DNA of 52,410 bases from Chroococcopsis sp964623815 (GCA_964623815.1 CAZUVR010000029.1:1-52410), one strand, 5' to 3'; counted from the first letter of the stretch, positions 33,387-42,699 are shown. Translations and numbers: made by a program. The notes: generated from the letters alone by a model not told the origin.

Positions 33387-34139
33387 TTAATGGATTTTAC
33401 CGAAACGTCGATCTCTACCTTGATAGTCTTTTAGAGCCTGGTGGAATTGAAGGCGATCGAAATCCGGCCAAAGCGTCTGAGTCACATATATTTCTGCGTA
33501 GGCCATCTGCCACAAGAGAAAATTACTGATCCGCATTTCGCCGCTAGTACGCACTAGCAAATCGGGAGAGGGAATCCCCGCCGTATAAAGATGGCTTTCT
33601 ACCACCGATTCATCAATATTCTCGGGAGATAGCAACCCCTGCTGTACCTTACGGGCTATTTCCCGACAGGCTTGGACGATTTCCTCTCTGCCCCCGTAAT
33701 TAGTGGCCACGCTGAATTGAATTCCTGTATTAGCTTCCGTTTCTTGCATCGATCGCTCTATTTCCCGCTGCAAGGAATCTGGCAGGGCTGATAAATTGCC
33801 GACGAAACGAATCCTGACATTTTCCTCCATCATCTCCCGCAACTCCCGGCGCAGGACTCGCTCGAATAGAGTCATGAGAAATTCCACTTCCTCTAGGGGC
33901 CTGCCCCAATTCTCCGTCGAAAAAGCGTAGGCAGTGAGGGCGGGGATGCCCCAATCACGACAACAACGTAGCAGGTTTTTTAATGCGTCTACACCCCGTT
34001 GATGCCCCATAATACGAGGAAGACCTCGACGGGCTGCCCAACGACCGTTTCCGTCCATTATTACCGCTACGTGCTGGGGTAGACGGGAGCGATCGAGGTC
34101 ATTGGGTAACTCTTGTAACACGATGGGTTTTACAGTCAT
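33387..34139 (-). CDS. uppS: Isoprenyl transferase / undecaprenyl pyrophosphate synthase
   Basis: A 250-residue cis-prenyltransferase that makes the C55 lipid carrier for peptidoglycan and other envelope glycans. HVAVIMDGNGRWAARRGLPR contains the catalytic Asp and the diphosphate-binding arginines, and TAYAFSTENWGRPLEEVEFL plus LLVRTSGEMRISNFLLWQ complete the family signature. The start overlaps the stop of cdaA by four bases (ATGA), giving translational coupling. It is the last gene of the lysA-cdaA-uppS operon. Confidence 0.96.
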   Translation of the reverse strand: MTVKPIVLQELPNDLDRSRLPQHVAVIMDGNGRWAARRGLPRIMGHQRGVDALKNLLRCCRDWGIPALTAYAFSTENWGRPLEEVEFLMTLFERVLRRELREMMEENVRIRFVGNLSALPDSLQREIERSMQETEANTGIQFSVATNYGGREEIVQACREIARKVQQGLLSPENIDESVVESHLYTAGIPSPDLLVRTSGEMRISNFLLWQMAYAEIYVTQTLWPDFDRLQFHQALKDYQGRDRRFGKIH

Positions 34140-35062
34140 TTTCTATTTTTAGGGGTCAATCGAGCTAAATTAGAAATTTTTGTGCCTAATTCTCGGCCTT
34201 TTAAGCTAATTTTACGACTTAAGCGGCCTAAACCTAATCCGGGGGTTACTGTTTCCCTTTCTACTGAGGGTGAGAATCGCTGTTCTAATAGCTCTTTTAG
34301 TTTACTGCTAGTCAAGGGACGATTGAGGGTTCCGCCTTCGGCGAGGGATATAGAACCGGTTTCCTCGGAGACGATAATACAGATACAGGTTTCTAAACGC
34401 TCGGTGATACCCATCGCCGCCCGGTGCCTGGTGCCTAATTGACGTGAGGTACTTCTTTCCGAGAGGGGCAGGATCACCCCCGCCGAAATTATCCGGGAAC
34501 CTCTGATGAAAACCGCCCCGTCATGCAGTAAGGTTTTCGGCTGAAATATCGTCTGTAGCAGTTCTTTCGATACTTCTCCGTTAACGCTGACACCAGAATT
34601 GATAAAGACGCGAGTGTCGATCGAGTCTTTCGTCTCCAACACCATTAAGGCCCCCGTTCTATTCTGGGATAATTCCTTAACCGCGTCCACTATCTCCTCG
34701 ATCACGCTATCGGATTTAGGAGTTGGTGTTCCTCGCTCGAACAATTGCAGTATGTGTCCCTGTCCGAGTTGTTCTAGAAAACGCCTGAACTCCGCCTGAT
34801 AGATGACCGACATCGCCAGCGCCGAACCGAGGACTAATTTCTCTAAGATGAAATTGAGCAGCGTTAATCCTAATATTTGACTGATCGCCACTGCCATCAT
34901 CAAGAATATCAGGCCTCGTACCATCCACAGCGTTCGTTTTTCTCCGATAATCAGGAGGATCGAATAGGTGAGGAGGATGACTAAGGCCAGATCGACGATC
35001 AACAGACTGTTATGGATCAGCCAGTGAGAGAGCGGGCGCAGGTTAGGAACAAATCCCAACAT
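34136..35062 (-). CDS. cdaA: Diadenylate cyclase CdaA (c-di-AMP synthase)
   Basis: A 308-residue membrane-bound DAC-domain protein. Three TM helices occupy about 10-90. The catalytic domain shows LLHDGAVFIRG (DGA motif) and GTRHRAAMGITE (RHR motif), the two hallmark motifs for making c-di-AMP from ATP. A basic tail of about 50 residues follows. In cyanobacteria c-di-AMP is linked to osmotic, carbon and day-night control. It lies between lysA and uppS, the common cyanobacterial order, and ends with a four-base overlap. Confidence 0.95.
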   Translation of the reverse strand: MLGFVPNLRPLSHWLIHNSLLIVDLALVILLTYSILLIIGEKRTLWMVRGLIFLMMAVAISQILGLTLLNFILEKLVLGSALAMSVIYQAEFRRFLEQLGQGHILQLFERGTPTPKSDSVIEEIVDAVKELSQNRTGALMVLETKDSIDTRVFINSGVSVNGEVSKELLQTIFQPKTLLHDGAVFIRGSRIISAGVILPLSERSTSRQLGTRHRAAMGITERLETCICIIVSEETGSISLAEGGTLNRPLTSSKLKELLEQRFSPSVERETVTPGLGLGRLSRKISLKGRELGTKISNLARLTPKNRK

Positions 35063-35101
35063 GAAAAAATCAAATAGTGAGAGATGTATAACAGAATAGA
35101 T

Positions 35102-36523
35102 TTAGGCGGGGGAAAGTCTTTCGGGTAAAAGATCTTGACGAATTAAATCGGCGTAAGTTTCACGCCTTAAAATTAGGCTCGCCTCACCCTCGTGAACCAT
35201 CACCGCCGCTGGGCGTGATAGGCGGTTATAGTTGGAAGCCATACTATAGTTATAGGCCCCTGTACAAGGTACTACCAATATATCCCCCGGTTCGGTTGCC
35301 GGTAACTCTATATCTTTAATTAGAATATCCCCGGACTCACAATGTTTTCCAGCTATTGTCACCGTTTCCTGATTTAAGGCGCTCAGGCGATTGGCTATCA
35401 GGGCCCGGTAGGGAGATTGATAGGTGATGGGGCGGGGATTGTCGGACATCCCTCCATCCACCGCTATATAAGTACGCAATCCAGGAATCTCTTTTCTCGA
35501 GCCTACAGTATAAGCTGTGACGCAGGCGTTAGCGATTAAAGACCGACCAGGTTCGGCAATTAGTTTCGGCAGTGCTACACCCTGCAGCTCGCAGGCTCTC
35601 GCCACTGATTCAGCGACGGTTTTCACCCACTCTTCGATCGTCGGCGGATCGTGTTCTTCTATGTAACGAATTCCCAAACCGCCGCCGATATTCAATTGAC
35701 TCAGCGGTAATCCTCTCTCTAACCCCTGTTTATACCATTGCATTAGTACTACGCCGAGGTCTTCGTGGGGTTGACGCTCGAAAATCTGCGAGCCGATATG
35801 GGCGTGTAAGCCCAGGCAGTGTAAGATGGGATTGGCTTCTATATACGTGAATACCGCTTCTATTTGATGAGGATCGAAACCGAATTTACTATCTAGGTGT
35901 CCCGTCCTGATATATTCGTGGGTATGACATTCTATCCCGGGAGTCAGCCGCAACATAATCGGGATCTGTGGGGCGTTTAACTGTCCCGATAGCCTTACTA
36001 AGGTTTGTAATTCTAACCAGTTATCGACGATGATCGTACAACCGATCTCGATCGCATATTTCAACTCTTCTATTGATTTATTATTACCGTGAAAGTAGAT
36101 TTTTTCTAGGTTACTCTCCGTCAGCCCCAAGCGCTCGAGTGCCTGTAACGTCGTGTAAATTTCCCCTCCAGAAACCACATCGAACCCTAATCCCTCGCTT
36201 GCCACTACGGCACAGACCGCCAGACAACTCCAGGCTTTTGAAGCGTAAATAACTTGAGAAGGTCCCGGATAATAGGTTTGAAAAGCTTCCCGGTATTGCC
36301 TGCAGGCGACTCTTAAAGTATATTCATCTAAAATATATAGGGGAGATCCGAAACGCCCTACTAATTCTGTTACGTCACAGCCGCCTATCTCTAGACGATC
36401 TTGAACATTTTTTCTAGCTGTTAACGGTAGTATACTTTGGTTAGGAGAGGTGACTTTGATTTTTTCGCCCTCTAATAAATATCCTCTTCCTGAGTTGGGC
36501 TTAATTGATTCGGTAGATAGCAT
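35102..36523 (-). CDS. lysA: Diaminopimelate decarboxylase
   Basis: A 473-residue PLP-dependent fold-III enzyme catalysing the last step of lysine synthesis from meso-diaminopimelate. Signatures are VIYASKAWSCLAV (PLP lysine), HIGSQIFE, LNIGGGLGIRY, EPGRSLIANA and PCTGAYNYSMASNYN. An N-terminal extension of about 45 residues, common in cyanobacteria, precedes the core. The gene starts the operon with cdaA (39-bp gap) and uppS, linking a peptidoglycan/lysine precursor to c-di-AMP and lipid carrier synthesis. Confidence 0.95.
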   Translation of the reverse strand: MLSTESIKPNSGRGYLLEGEKIKVTSPNQSILPLTARKNVQDRLEIGGCDVTELVGRFGSPLYILDEYTLRVACRQYREAFQTYYPGPSQVIYASKAWSCLAVCAVVASEGLGFDVVSGGEIYTTLQALERLGLTESNLEKIYFHGNNKSIEELKYAIEIGCTIIVDNWLELQTLVRLSGQLNAPQIPIMLRLTPGIECHTHEYIRTGHLDSKFGFDPHQIEAVFTYIEANPILHCLGLHAHIGSQIFERQPHEDLGVVLMQWYKQGLERGLPLSQLNIGGGLGIRYIEEHDPPTIEEWVKTVAESVARACELQGVALPKLIAEPGRSLIANACVTAYTVGSRKEIPGLRTYIAVDGGMSDNPRPITYQSPYRALIANRLSALNQETVTIAGKHCESGDILIKDIELPATEPGDILVVPCTGAYNYSMASNYNRLSRPAAVMVHEGEASLILRRETYADLIRQDLLPERLSPA

Positions 36524-36630
36524 AATAAAGATAAATTGTCAATGAACTAACCAGAGAAGAAAATAATAATAAATTTCATCTCGAAAAAACACTAGTATTT
36601 CCAGTGTACTCTCTTCCCGTCTCATTAAAT

Positions 36631-36665
36631 CGGGAATTGGGAGTCGGGAATCGGGAGTCGGGGGT
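36631..36665 (+). repeat. GGGAGTCGGGAATC heptamer array
   Basis: About five degenerate copies of the (T)CGGGAGT heptamer in the lysA-gun4 intergenic region, on the plus strand. It is the same unit as in the arrays at 1300-1375 and around pgsA. No terminal inverted repeats are visible nearby. Confidence 0.85.
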
Positions 36666-36803
36666 TTAGTTTAGGGATTGTTGCGTACCCGCACGATCGC
36701 AAAAATTCCCTAAATGTTGTGAAAAAGAACTTCAAGACTTGTTCTCGCAATAAACGAGAATAAATGATATGACTAGAAAGTGAAGAGGATTAAAGGTAAT
36801 TTC

Positions 36804-37535
36804 ATGGTTGACCAAAGCAGGATTATGGTAGCCCAGGGGGGTGAAGACATTTCATTGTTAGCGAGTCAATTAAAAGTAGAGTCGGAAAAGCAGCAATTAC
36901 AGTTGATTTCCCAGTTAGCGGGCGAGGGTGAGGCAGGAGTGCAAGCCTTAATGGATTTCCTCCTATCCACGACTCCAGTTCCGGTCAATCTAGTCACCGG
37001 CAAGATATATCAAACCCTGTACGGTTTAAAAACAGAAACCACATCAGCCTTTTTAGAGCGATACTTTCCGTCCGGGATAGTAACGTTAGAAAGTGACCGG
37101 AATATCGACTACCGTTTATTACAAGAATTACTAGCACAACAAGATTTTCAAACCGCCGACAGTCTTACCCGGCAGAAGATGTGTGAACTGGCGGGGCCAG
37201 GGGCGATAAAGCGCAAATGGGTTTATTTTACCGAGGTGGAGCAGTTCCCCATCATCGATCTACACACGATCAATTCTCTCTGGTGGCTACACTCAGAAGG
37301 TAAGTTTGGCTTTTCCGTACAACGTAGGTTATGGTTGTCAGTAGGGCAGAACTTCCCAAAACTCTGGCCGAAAATCGGCTGGAAATCTGGTAATAACTGG
37401 ACGCTATACCCGAAGGAATTCACCTGGGATTTGAGCGCCCCTGTGGGACACCTGCCCCTACTCAATCAACTTCGAGGCGTGCGCGTAACGGCTTCTTTAT
37501 TTTCTCATCCCGTCTGGACTGAGAAAGGATGGTAA
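36804..37535 (+). CDS. gun4: GUN4-domain protein, Mg-chelatase activator
   Basis: A 243-residue protein that binds protoporphyrin IX / Mg-protoporphyrin and stimulates magnesium chelatase (ChlH). The N-terminal helical bundle is at about 15-90. The GUN4 core follows with FQTADSLTRQKMCELAGPGA, FTEVEQFPIIDLHTINSLWW, FGFSVQRRLW and the C-terminal GHLPLLNQLRGVRVTASLF. Length and both domains match single-domain cyanobacterial Gun4. The ATG at 36804 is preceded by AAAGG; an upstream GTG at 36780 was rejected. Its TAA is directly followed by the kinase ATG. Confidence 0.95.
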   Translation: MVDQSRIMVAQGGEDISLLASQLKVESEKQQLQLISQLAGEGEAGVQALMDFLLSTTPVPVNLVTGKIYQTLYGLKTETTSAFLERYFPSGIVTLESDRNIDYRLLQELLAQQDFQTADSLTRQKMCELAGPGAIKRKWVYFTEVEQFPIIDLHTINSLWWLHSEGKFGFSVQRRLWLSVGQNFPKLWPKIGWKSGNNWTLYPKEFTWDLSAPVGHLPLLNQLRGVRVTASLFSHPVWTEKGW

Positions 37536-39236
37536 ATGGCTGCTTATCACTATCGTATTTTAGAACAGGTCGGTGTCGGTCAATTCGGTCGGGTTTACTG
37601 CGCGATCGCCAAACCCACTGGTACGATAGTAGCCCTAAAAGATTTAGATCAGTTGACTTATCCTACGAAAAAATTCTTACGGGAGATTCTTTATCTCGTC
37701 ACCCTGCAACACCCCAATATAGTTGCTTTTAACGGTTTCGAGCATCACAAGAGGGGACGTTATCTGATCCTCGATTATTGTAGCGGCGGCACTTTACGGG
37801 ATTTGATGGATTCTCAAATCCAGTTGAGCCTCCGCTATCGAGTCAAGTTGGTCAAAGATATTCTCTCTGGTTTGGATCACGCTCACCGTCGTGGTATCGT
37901 TCACTGCGATATTAAACCAGAAAATATCCTACTAGAGATAGATGCAAACGGCTGGAGGGCAAAGCTAACCGATTTCGGTATCGCCAGATTAACTGAAGAA
38001 GCGAAAGACATCAGAGAGTGCGGAGGTTATACCGGTTCTCCTGCCTATATGGCCCCTGAACGATTCTACGGTCAATATTCCTGTGCTTCCGACCTCTATG
38101 CGATCGGTATCCTATTATATGAGTTGATCGTGGGTGAGAGGCCCTTTTCTGGACTGCCAGGTGAATTAATGTCCGCCCACATGAGTCAGTCAGTCACCGT
38201 CCCCGCTCTGGTGCCGTCAGAGCTACGCTCTATTATCGAAATCGCCCTGAGAAAATTGCCGCAACGCAGATTTCATAGCGCGGGTGAAATGTTGAACTCT
38301 CTCGATTCCGCTCTGAAGAAATTACCATCAGTCACGGAAAATTATACTTTACCCCCCCTGACCGATTTACCTATTTTTTCGGCTTATCGGGTAATTTTTG
38401 CGAAAAGGATTTTGGATGATGTTACCAGTTTTACTAATAGCATCACCCATCTTTACTGCATAAAGGACAATCAAATCTTTCGAGATAGTATCGACAAGGT
38501 GGAAAAAGTTATTACCCGTCTAACCTTTCCTCATCGTGTAATTAAGATTGAATGCTCAGGAGATAGATGTTGGATTTGGACGGGATCGAAATCGCAAATT
38601 TTTCTCTATTCCTGTAGCCGCTATCTAGAAGTAAACCTATTAGCAAAGTTTTCTGTCGCGGCAGTATTCAGTAACTTAGATATTAATGATCGATGGTTAG
38701 CAGTGAATCAGTATAGGTTATTTATGCTATTAAAATTACCGCAGATGAAGGTAATCGAGGCTAACCGACTCTCTCAAAAACCGAGCCAATTATTATGGCT
38801 CGATCGCCGTCACGGTCTTACCATCCATCAAGAAGAAAATCAAACCAAACTCGGATTGTTCAATCGTCGCGGTCATTGGCTCGATGGTTTGACCTTACCG
38901 ATCTCCTGTCATAACTTCATCGTCCATAAATTCCGCGCCTATTACCTGTTATGCTCCGAATCTCATCACCCCTCCACACTGGTAATTATCAATTTAAAAC
39001 CCTGGCGGATGATGAGAATTCCACTGCGAGAAATTCCCAATTACATTATTAGTTACCGCGACGGCTTTATATTAGCGTATTTATCTGGTGAAGCGGTATT
39101 TTTAGATATAAATACCTATCATTTGAGCTACTGTCATATAGCCTCATCCATTAAATATATTTCCTCTATAGATAGAGATCAATTTCTCGTCATCAACGAT
39201 GATAATTTATTACAAATTATCAATATCAACGGCTAG
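37536..39236 (+). CDS. Serine/threonine protein kinase with beta-propeller-like C-terminal region
   Basis: A 566-residue Hanks-type kinase. The Gly-rich loop is GVGQFGRV, the ATP lysine is in VALKDL (Lys35), the catalytic loop is HCDIKPEN (His123, Asp125) and DFG is at about Asp146. The Arg of HRD is replaced by Cys, making it a non-RD kinase that need not be activated by loop phosphorylation. Residues of about 285-566 are beta-rich and repetitive and may form a propeller-like sensor; no TM segment is seen. The ATG directly follows the gun4 stop (TAA-ATG), so it is probably translationally coupled to gun4. Confidence 0.9.
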   Translation: MAAYHYRILEQVGVGQFGRVYCAIAKPTGTIVALKDLDQLTYPTKKFLREILYLVTLQHPNIVAFNGFEHHKRGRYLILDYCSGGTLRDLMDSQIQLSLRYRVKLVKDILSGLDHAHRRGIVHCDIKPENILLEIDANGWRAKLTDFGIARLTEEAKDIRECGGYTGSPAYMAPERFYGQYSCASDLYAIGILLYELIVGERPFSGLPGELMSAHMSQSVTVPALVPSELRSIIEIALRKLPQRRFHSAGEMLNSLDSALKKLPSVTENYTLPPLTDLPIFSAYRVIFAKRILDDVTSFTNSITHLYCIKDNQIFRDSIDKVEKVITRLTFPHRVIKIECSGDRCWIWTGSKSQIFLYSCSRYLEVNLLAKFSVAAVFSNLDINDRWLAVNQYRLFMLLKLPQMKVIEANRLSQKPSQLLWLDRRHGLTIHQEENQTKLGLFNRRGHWLDGLTLPISCHNFIVHKFRAYYLLCSESHHPSTLVIINLKPWRMMRIPLREIPNYIISYRDGFILAYLSGEAVFLDINTYHLSYCHIASSIKYISSIDRDQFLVINDDNLLQIINING

Positions 39237-39242
39237 AACTAA

Positions 39243-39668
39243 TTAGATAGATTGTAACGCCCCCTCGGAAAAAGAATCAATCCAGGAGATGATAGATTCT
39301 GGGAGAGAGATACGCTCACGTAGAGAGGGATTGATACAAACATGACGGGTAGTAGCATGAGCCACCTTAACCTCACATTCTTCCGAGAGGAAGAGGGCGT
39401 AATCTACCCGAAATTCACTTTCATCAATCTCGGAAGGACTTAAGGCAATATACACCTTATCGCCACAGAACAAAGGGGAGAAAAAGCGAATACGAGCATC
39501 GATCACCGGTATAGCCCGCTCGGTATCGGAGACAAGAGAACGAAAACTCAACCCGGCGGCAGAGAGAGAAGATTCATAGGCTTCGTGACAGATAGACATC
39601 AGGGAAGCGAAGTAAACAACGCCTGCCGCGTCCGTATCGTTAAGGAAAATAGTGCGTTGATAAACCAT
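39243..39668 (-). CDS. menI: 1,4-dihydroxy-2-naphthoyl-CoA thioesterase (hotdog fold)
   Basis: A 141-residue hotdog-fold thioesterase of the 4HBT family. LNDTDAAGVVYFASLMSICHEAYE carries the catalytic Asp-x-x-Gly block of DHNA-CoA hydrolases in cyanobacteria. The length and motif match the enzyme that releases 1,4-dihydroxy-2-naphthoate for phylloquinone (vitamin K1) synthesis, needed as the photosystem I A1 cofactor. It is convergent with the kinase gene (six-base gap) and diverges from the next gene. Confidence 0.85.
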   Translation of the reverse strand: MVYQRTIFLNDTDAAGVVYFASLMSICHEAYESSLSAAGLSFRSLVSDTERAIPVIDARIRFFSPLFCGDKVYIALSPSEIDESEFRVDYALFLSEECEVKVAHATTRHVCINPSLRERISLPESIISWIDSFSEGALQSI

Positions 39669-39752
39669 GAGCGAAGCAACCTTAAGCTTGTGCAGTGAAA
39701 GGGAGAAGCAAGATATAATTTGTTACGTCCCCCGAAATATAAAAAATATCCT

Positions 39753-40067
39753 ATGAATAACCAAGTTATTCAAGCTTTTTTCCTTGGTAGAGCTTTAGCC
39801 GCAGTGGTCGGTGAAAAGTTAGAAGACGCTTTCACCAATGCTCTCAGTGATCTGGGTAAATTCGATGCCGAACAACGGGAAAATCTCCGTCAATTCGTGC
39901 AAGAGGTACAGGCCAGAGCCGAAAGAGAAATGGATCAAGGCAACTACAGCACCGGCAATAACTCGACCAATAATAAATCTGGCTCCGAAGACCTACAAGA
40001 GACTTTAGATGAGCTGAGAGCGGAAATAGCTCGATTGAGATCCGAATTAAAAAATTATCACGAATAA
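39753..40067 (+). CDS. Small conserved cyanobacterial-type protein (possibly DUF6825)
   Basis: A 104-residue soluble protein. The helical N-terminus (QAFFLGRALAAVVGEKLEDA) is followed by a charged helix (FDAEQRENLRQFVQEVQARAERE), a short Asn/Ser/Gly linker, and a C-terminal coiled-coil helix (TLDELRAEIARLRSELKNY). The start ATG at 39753 gives the MNNQVIQAFF beginning typical of this small protein type; upstream in-frame codons look spurious. It is 17 bp from the ABC1 kinase gene and probably shares its operon. The function is unknown. Confidence 0.7.
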   Translation: MNNQVIQAFFLGRALAAVVGEKLEDAFTNALSDLGKFDAEQRENLRQFVQEVQARAEREMDQGNYSTGNNSTNNKSGSEDLQETLDELRAEIARLRSELKNYHE

Positions 40068-40084
40068 TACAGTAAACCAATCCA

Positions 40085-41833
40085 GTGTCAGCGCAAAAGT
40101 CGCCTAACGTGATCACAACCTCAACCTCGCAATTAAAATCAGACATGGCCAGACTAGAAGTGGCTAAAAGTAGCTATCGCTGGAATCGAGAAAATTACTC
40201 GGTCAATCGCCGTCGTCTAGATATATGGCGGTTCGTACTCACCCTACTATATCAATTCTGGCTCAACGGTAAAAAGTGGAGTTACACAGGGGGATACAGT
40301 GAAGAAAAGCTCCGTCTCAGAAGAAAGAAGCAGGCCGCTTGGATTCGAGAGAGCCTATTAGAATTGGGGCCGACTTTCATCAAGGTGGGTCAGTTATTCT
40401 CTACCCGTGCCGATTTATTCCCCGCCGAGTACGTAGATGAATTATCGAAGTTACAGGATCAGGTACCAGCGTTTACCTACGAGCAGGTCAGTAAGATCAT
40501 AGAAACCGACTTCGGGAAACCTCTCAATCAACTGTTTAAGAGTTTTGATCCCATACCCTTAGCGGCGGCGAGTTTGGGGCAGGTACATAAGGCTCAGTTG
40601 TACACGGGCGAGGATGTGGTGGTAAAAATTCAACGCCCGGGGTTAAAGAAGTTATTCACGATCGACCTCGCCATCCTCAAAAAAATAGCCCAATATTTCC
40701 AAAATCATCCCAAATGGGGAAAAGGCAGGGACTGGGTAGGGATCTACGAGGAGTGTTGTAAGATACTCTGGGAAGAAACCGATTATCTCAACGAGGGCAG
40801 AAACGCCGATACCTTCCGGCGAAATTTTCGCGGTGAAGATTGGCTGAAAGTACCCCGCGTCTTCTGGCGCTATACCTCCCCGCGAGTGTTGACTTTAGAG
40901 TATATGCCGGGGATTAAGATTAGCCACTACGAAGCTATAGAAGCGGCTGGACTCGATCGCAAAATCCTGGCCCGTCTCGGGGCTAAAGCCTACTTACATC
41001 AATTACTCAACGATGGTTTCTTCCACGCCGATCCCCACCCGGGTAATATCGCGGTGAGTTCCGACGGTGCGTTGATTTTCTATGACTTCGGCATGATGGG
41101 ACAGATCAAAACCAACGTCAGGGAAAAATTAATGCAGACGCTGTTCGGGATAGCCCAGAAAGATGCTGAGCGAGTAGTTTCTTCCTTGGTGGATTTGGGC
41201 GCTCTCACCCGTACCGACGACATGGGCCCGGTTAGACGCTCGATCCAGTATATGCTCGATAACTTCATGGATAAACCCTTTGAAGAACAATCGGTAGCCG
41301 CTATCAGCGATGATCTCTATGAAATCGCCTACGATCAGCCTTTTCGCTTCCCCGCTACCTTTACCTTTGTCATGCGGGCTTTTTCTACGCTAGAAGGAGT
41401 GGGTAAGGGGTTAGACCCAGAGTTTAACTTTATGGAGGTGGCGCAACCCTTCGCCATGCAACTAATGACTGATATGAATGGTAATGTAACTGGTAGTATT
41501 CTTGATGAGATCGGCCGTCAGGCCGCACAGGTGAGCAGTACCGCCCTCGGATTACCCCGAAGAATAGACGATACGATCGAGAAATTGGAACGGGGAGACA
41601 TCCGTGTCAGAGTTCGCTCTACTGAATCCGATAGACTTTTACGGCGATTGGGTACAATTGGTATAGGAACTAACTATACTTTACTTATAAGCGCTCTCAC
41701 GATCTCGGCGACACTTCTATTTGTGTCTGGTTATATCCAAATTGCGGCGATCGTACTTGGGTTAACTCTAATCCCTGGTATAGCCCTGTTTCGACTTCTC
41801 CGGCGCTTAGATCGACAAGATCGTATGTTCTAG
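40085..41833 (+). CDS. ABC1/AarF/UbiB atypical kinase-like protein
   Basis: A 582-residue membrane-associated ABC1K protein. The signature KLQDQVPAFTYEQVSKIIE is followed by AAASLGQVHKAQLYTGEDVVVKIQRPG (Ala-rich nucleotide loop and lysine) and HADPHPGNIAVSS, with FYDFGMMGQ as the DFG equivalent. Two hydrophobic helices sit near the C-terminus (ALTISATLLFVSGYIQIAAIVLG). Cyanobacterial and plastid members act in prenylquinone and tocopherol metabolism and stress responses. The annotated start is GTG 40085; an ATG at 40145 is an alternative. It lies upstream of a PP2C gene. Confidence 0.9.
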   Translation: MSAQKSPNVITTSTSQLKSDMARLEVAKSSYRWNRENYSVNRRRLDIWRFVLTLLYQFWLNGKKWSYTGGYSEEKLRLRRKKQAAWIRESLLELGPTFIKVGQLFSTRADLFPAEYVDELSKLQDQVPAFTYEQVSKIIETDFGKPLNQLFKSFDPIPLAAASLGQVHKAQLYTGEDVVVKIQRPGLKKLFTIDLAILKKIAQYFQNHPKWGKGRDWVGIYEECCKILWEETDYLNEGRNADTFRRNFRGEDWLKVPRVFWRYTSPRVLTLEYMPGIKISHYEAIEAAGLDRKILARLGAKAYLHQLLNDGFFHADPHPGNIAVSSDGALIFYDFGMMGQIKTNVREKLMQTLFGIAQKDAERVVSSLVDLGALTRTDDMGPVRRSIQYMLDNFMDKPFEEQSVAAISDDLYEIAYDQPFRFPATFTFVMRAFSTLEGVGKGLDPEFNFMEVAQPFAMQLMTDMNGNVTGSILDEIGRQAAQVSSTALGLPRRIDDTIEKLERGDIRVRVRSTESDRLLRRLGTIGIGTNYTLLISALTISATLLFVSGYIQIAAIVLGLTLIPGIALFRLLRRLDRQDRMF

Positions 41834-41875
41834 TACATAATCGGTGATTGAAAATTGTTAGAAGCAAGCTTACCC

Positions 41876-42604
41876 ATGAGTAACCGTTCCTCGGCGGGAT
41901 TTACCGACCCAGGATTAGTGCGATCGGTGAATCAAGATAGCTACTATATCGATCCACAAAAACGCTTTTTTATTGTCGCTGACGGTATGGGCGGTCACGC
42001 AGGCGGTCAGGAAGCCAGCCAACTCGCGGTGAAAACAATCCAGAACTATATAGAGACCTATTGGGACACCGAAATCTCGAGCGAAGAATTATTAGAGGCG
42101 GCGCTCCAACAGGCGAATGAGAACATCCTGGCCGATCAGTACACCCATCCAGAAAGAGCGGATATGGGAACTACCTGCGTGATCGCCATGTTCCGTAACG
42201 GTCAATCCTGGTGCGCTCATATCGGTGATTCCCGTCTCTATCGCTTCCGGGATAAGAGTTTAGAACAGATAACCGAAGATCATACTTGGGTAGCCAGAGC
42301 GATGAAGATGGGGGATCTATCGGAAGAAGAAGCCAAAAACCACCCTTGGCGACACGTTCTCTTTCAATGTCTGGGGCGTAAAGATCTACGGCAGGTAGAC
42401 GTATATCCAGTAGATATTCGACCAGGAGATGCCCTAATCCTCTGTAGTGACGGACTGACGGAAGAAATAACCGATTCGGAAATCACTTCTTACCTTCTCA
42501 ACAACGACGCACAATGTGAGGAAATTGTCAAGAGCCTGATCGAAGCGGCCAAACAGGCGGGGGGTTCGGACAATATCACGGTGATCATGGTGACGGAAGC
42601 TTAG
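41876..42604 (+). CDS. PP2C-type protein phosphatase
   Basis: A 242-residue metal-dependent Ser/Thr phosphatase of the PPM/PP2C family. The motifs are SVNQDSYYID, FIVADGMGGHAGGQEAS (metal-binding Asp and Gly), GTTCVIAMF, HIGDSRLYRFRD, LCSDGLTEEITDSEI and GGSDNITVIMV. The gene's ATG (41876) lies shortly after the ABC1 kinase stop, suggesting shared transcription. The substrate is unknown; the best-known cyanobacterial relative dephosphorylates PII, but paralogues exist. Confidence 0.9.
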   Translation: MSNRSSAGFTDPGLVRSVNQDSYYIDPQKRFFIVADGMGGHAGGQEASQLAVKTIQNYIETYWDTEISSEELLEAALQQANENILADQYTHPERADMGTTCVIAMFRNGQSWCAHIGDSRLYRFRDKSLEQITEDHTWVARAMKMGDLSEEEAKNHPWRHVLFQCLGRKDLRQVDVYPVDIRPGDALILCSDGLTEEITDSEITSYLLNNDAQCEEIVKSLIEAAKQAGGSDNITVIMVTEA

Positions 42605-42623
42605 GGCGAATTCTTGGTTTTTT

Positions 42624-42653
42624 CTTAACCTCTAGATAAATAGAGTTAAGCGT
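42624..42653 (+). promoter_or_regulatory. Possible Pho box upstream of ppk
   Basis: CTTAACCT (42624-42631) matches the cyanobacterial Pho-box unit exactly. It is followed, at the expected 11-bp period, by weaker repeats GATAAATA and TTAAGCGT. It lies 47-76 bp before the ppk start. Only the first unit is strong, so SphR/PhoB binding is a hypothesis. Confidence 0.4.
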
Positions 42654-42699
42654 CTGTCAGGATAGGATTTAAAGACAATCGTAAGTCGATAGAATCCCT

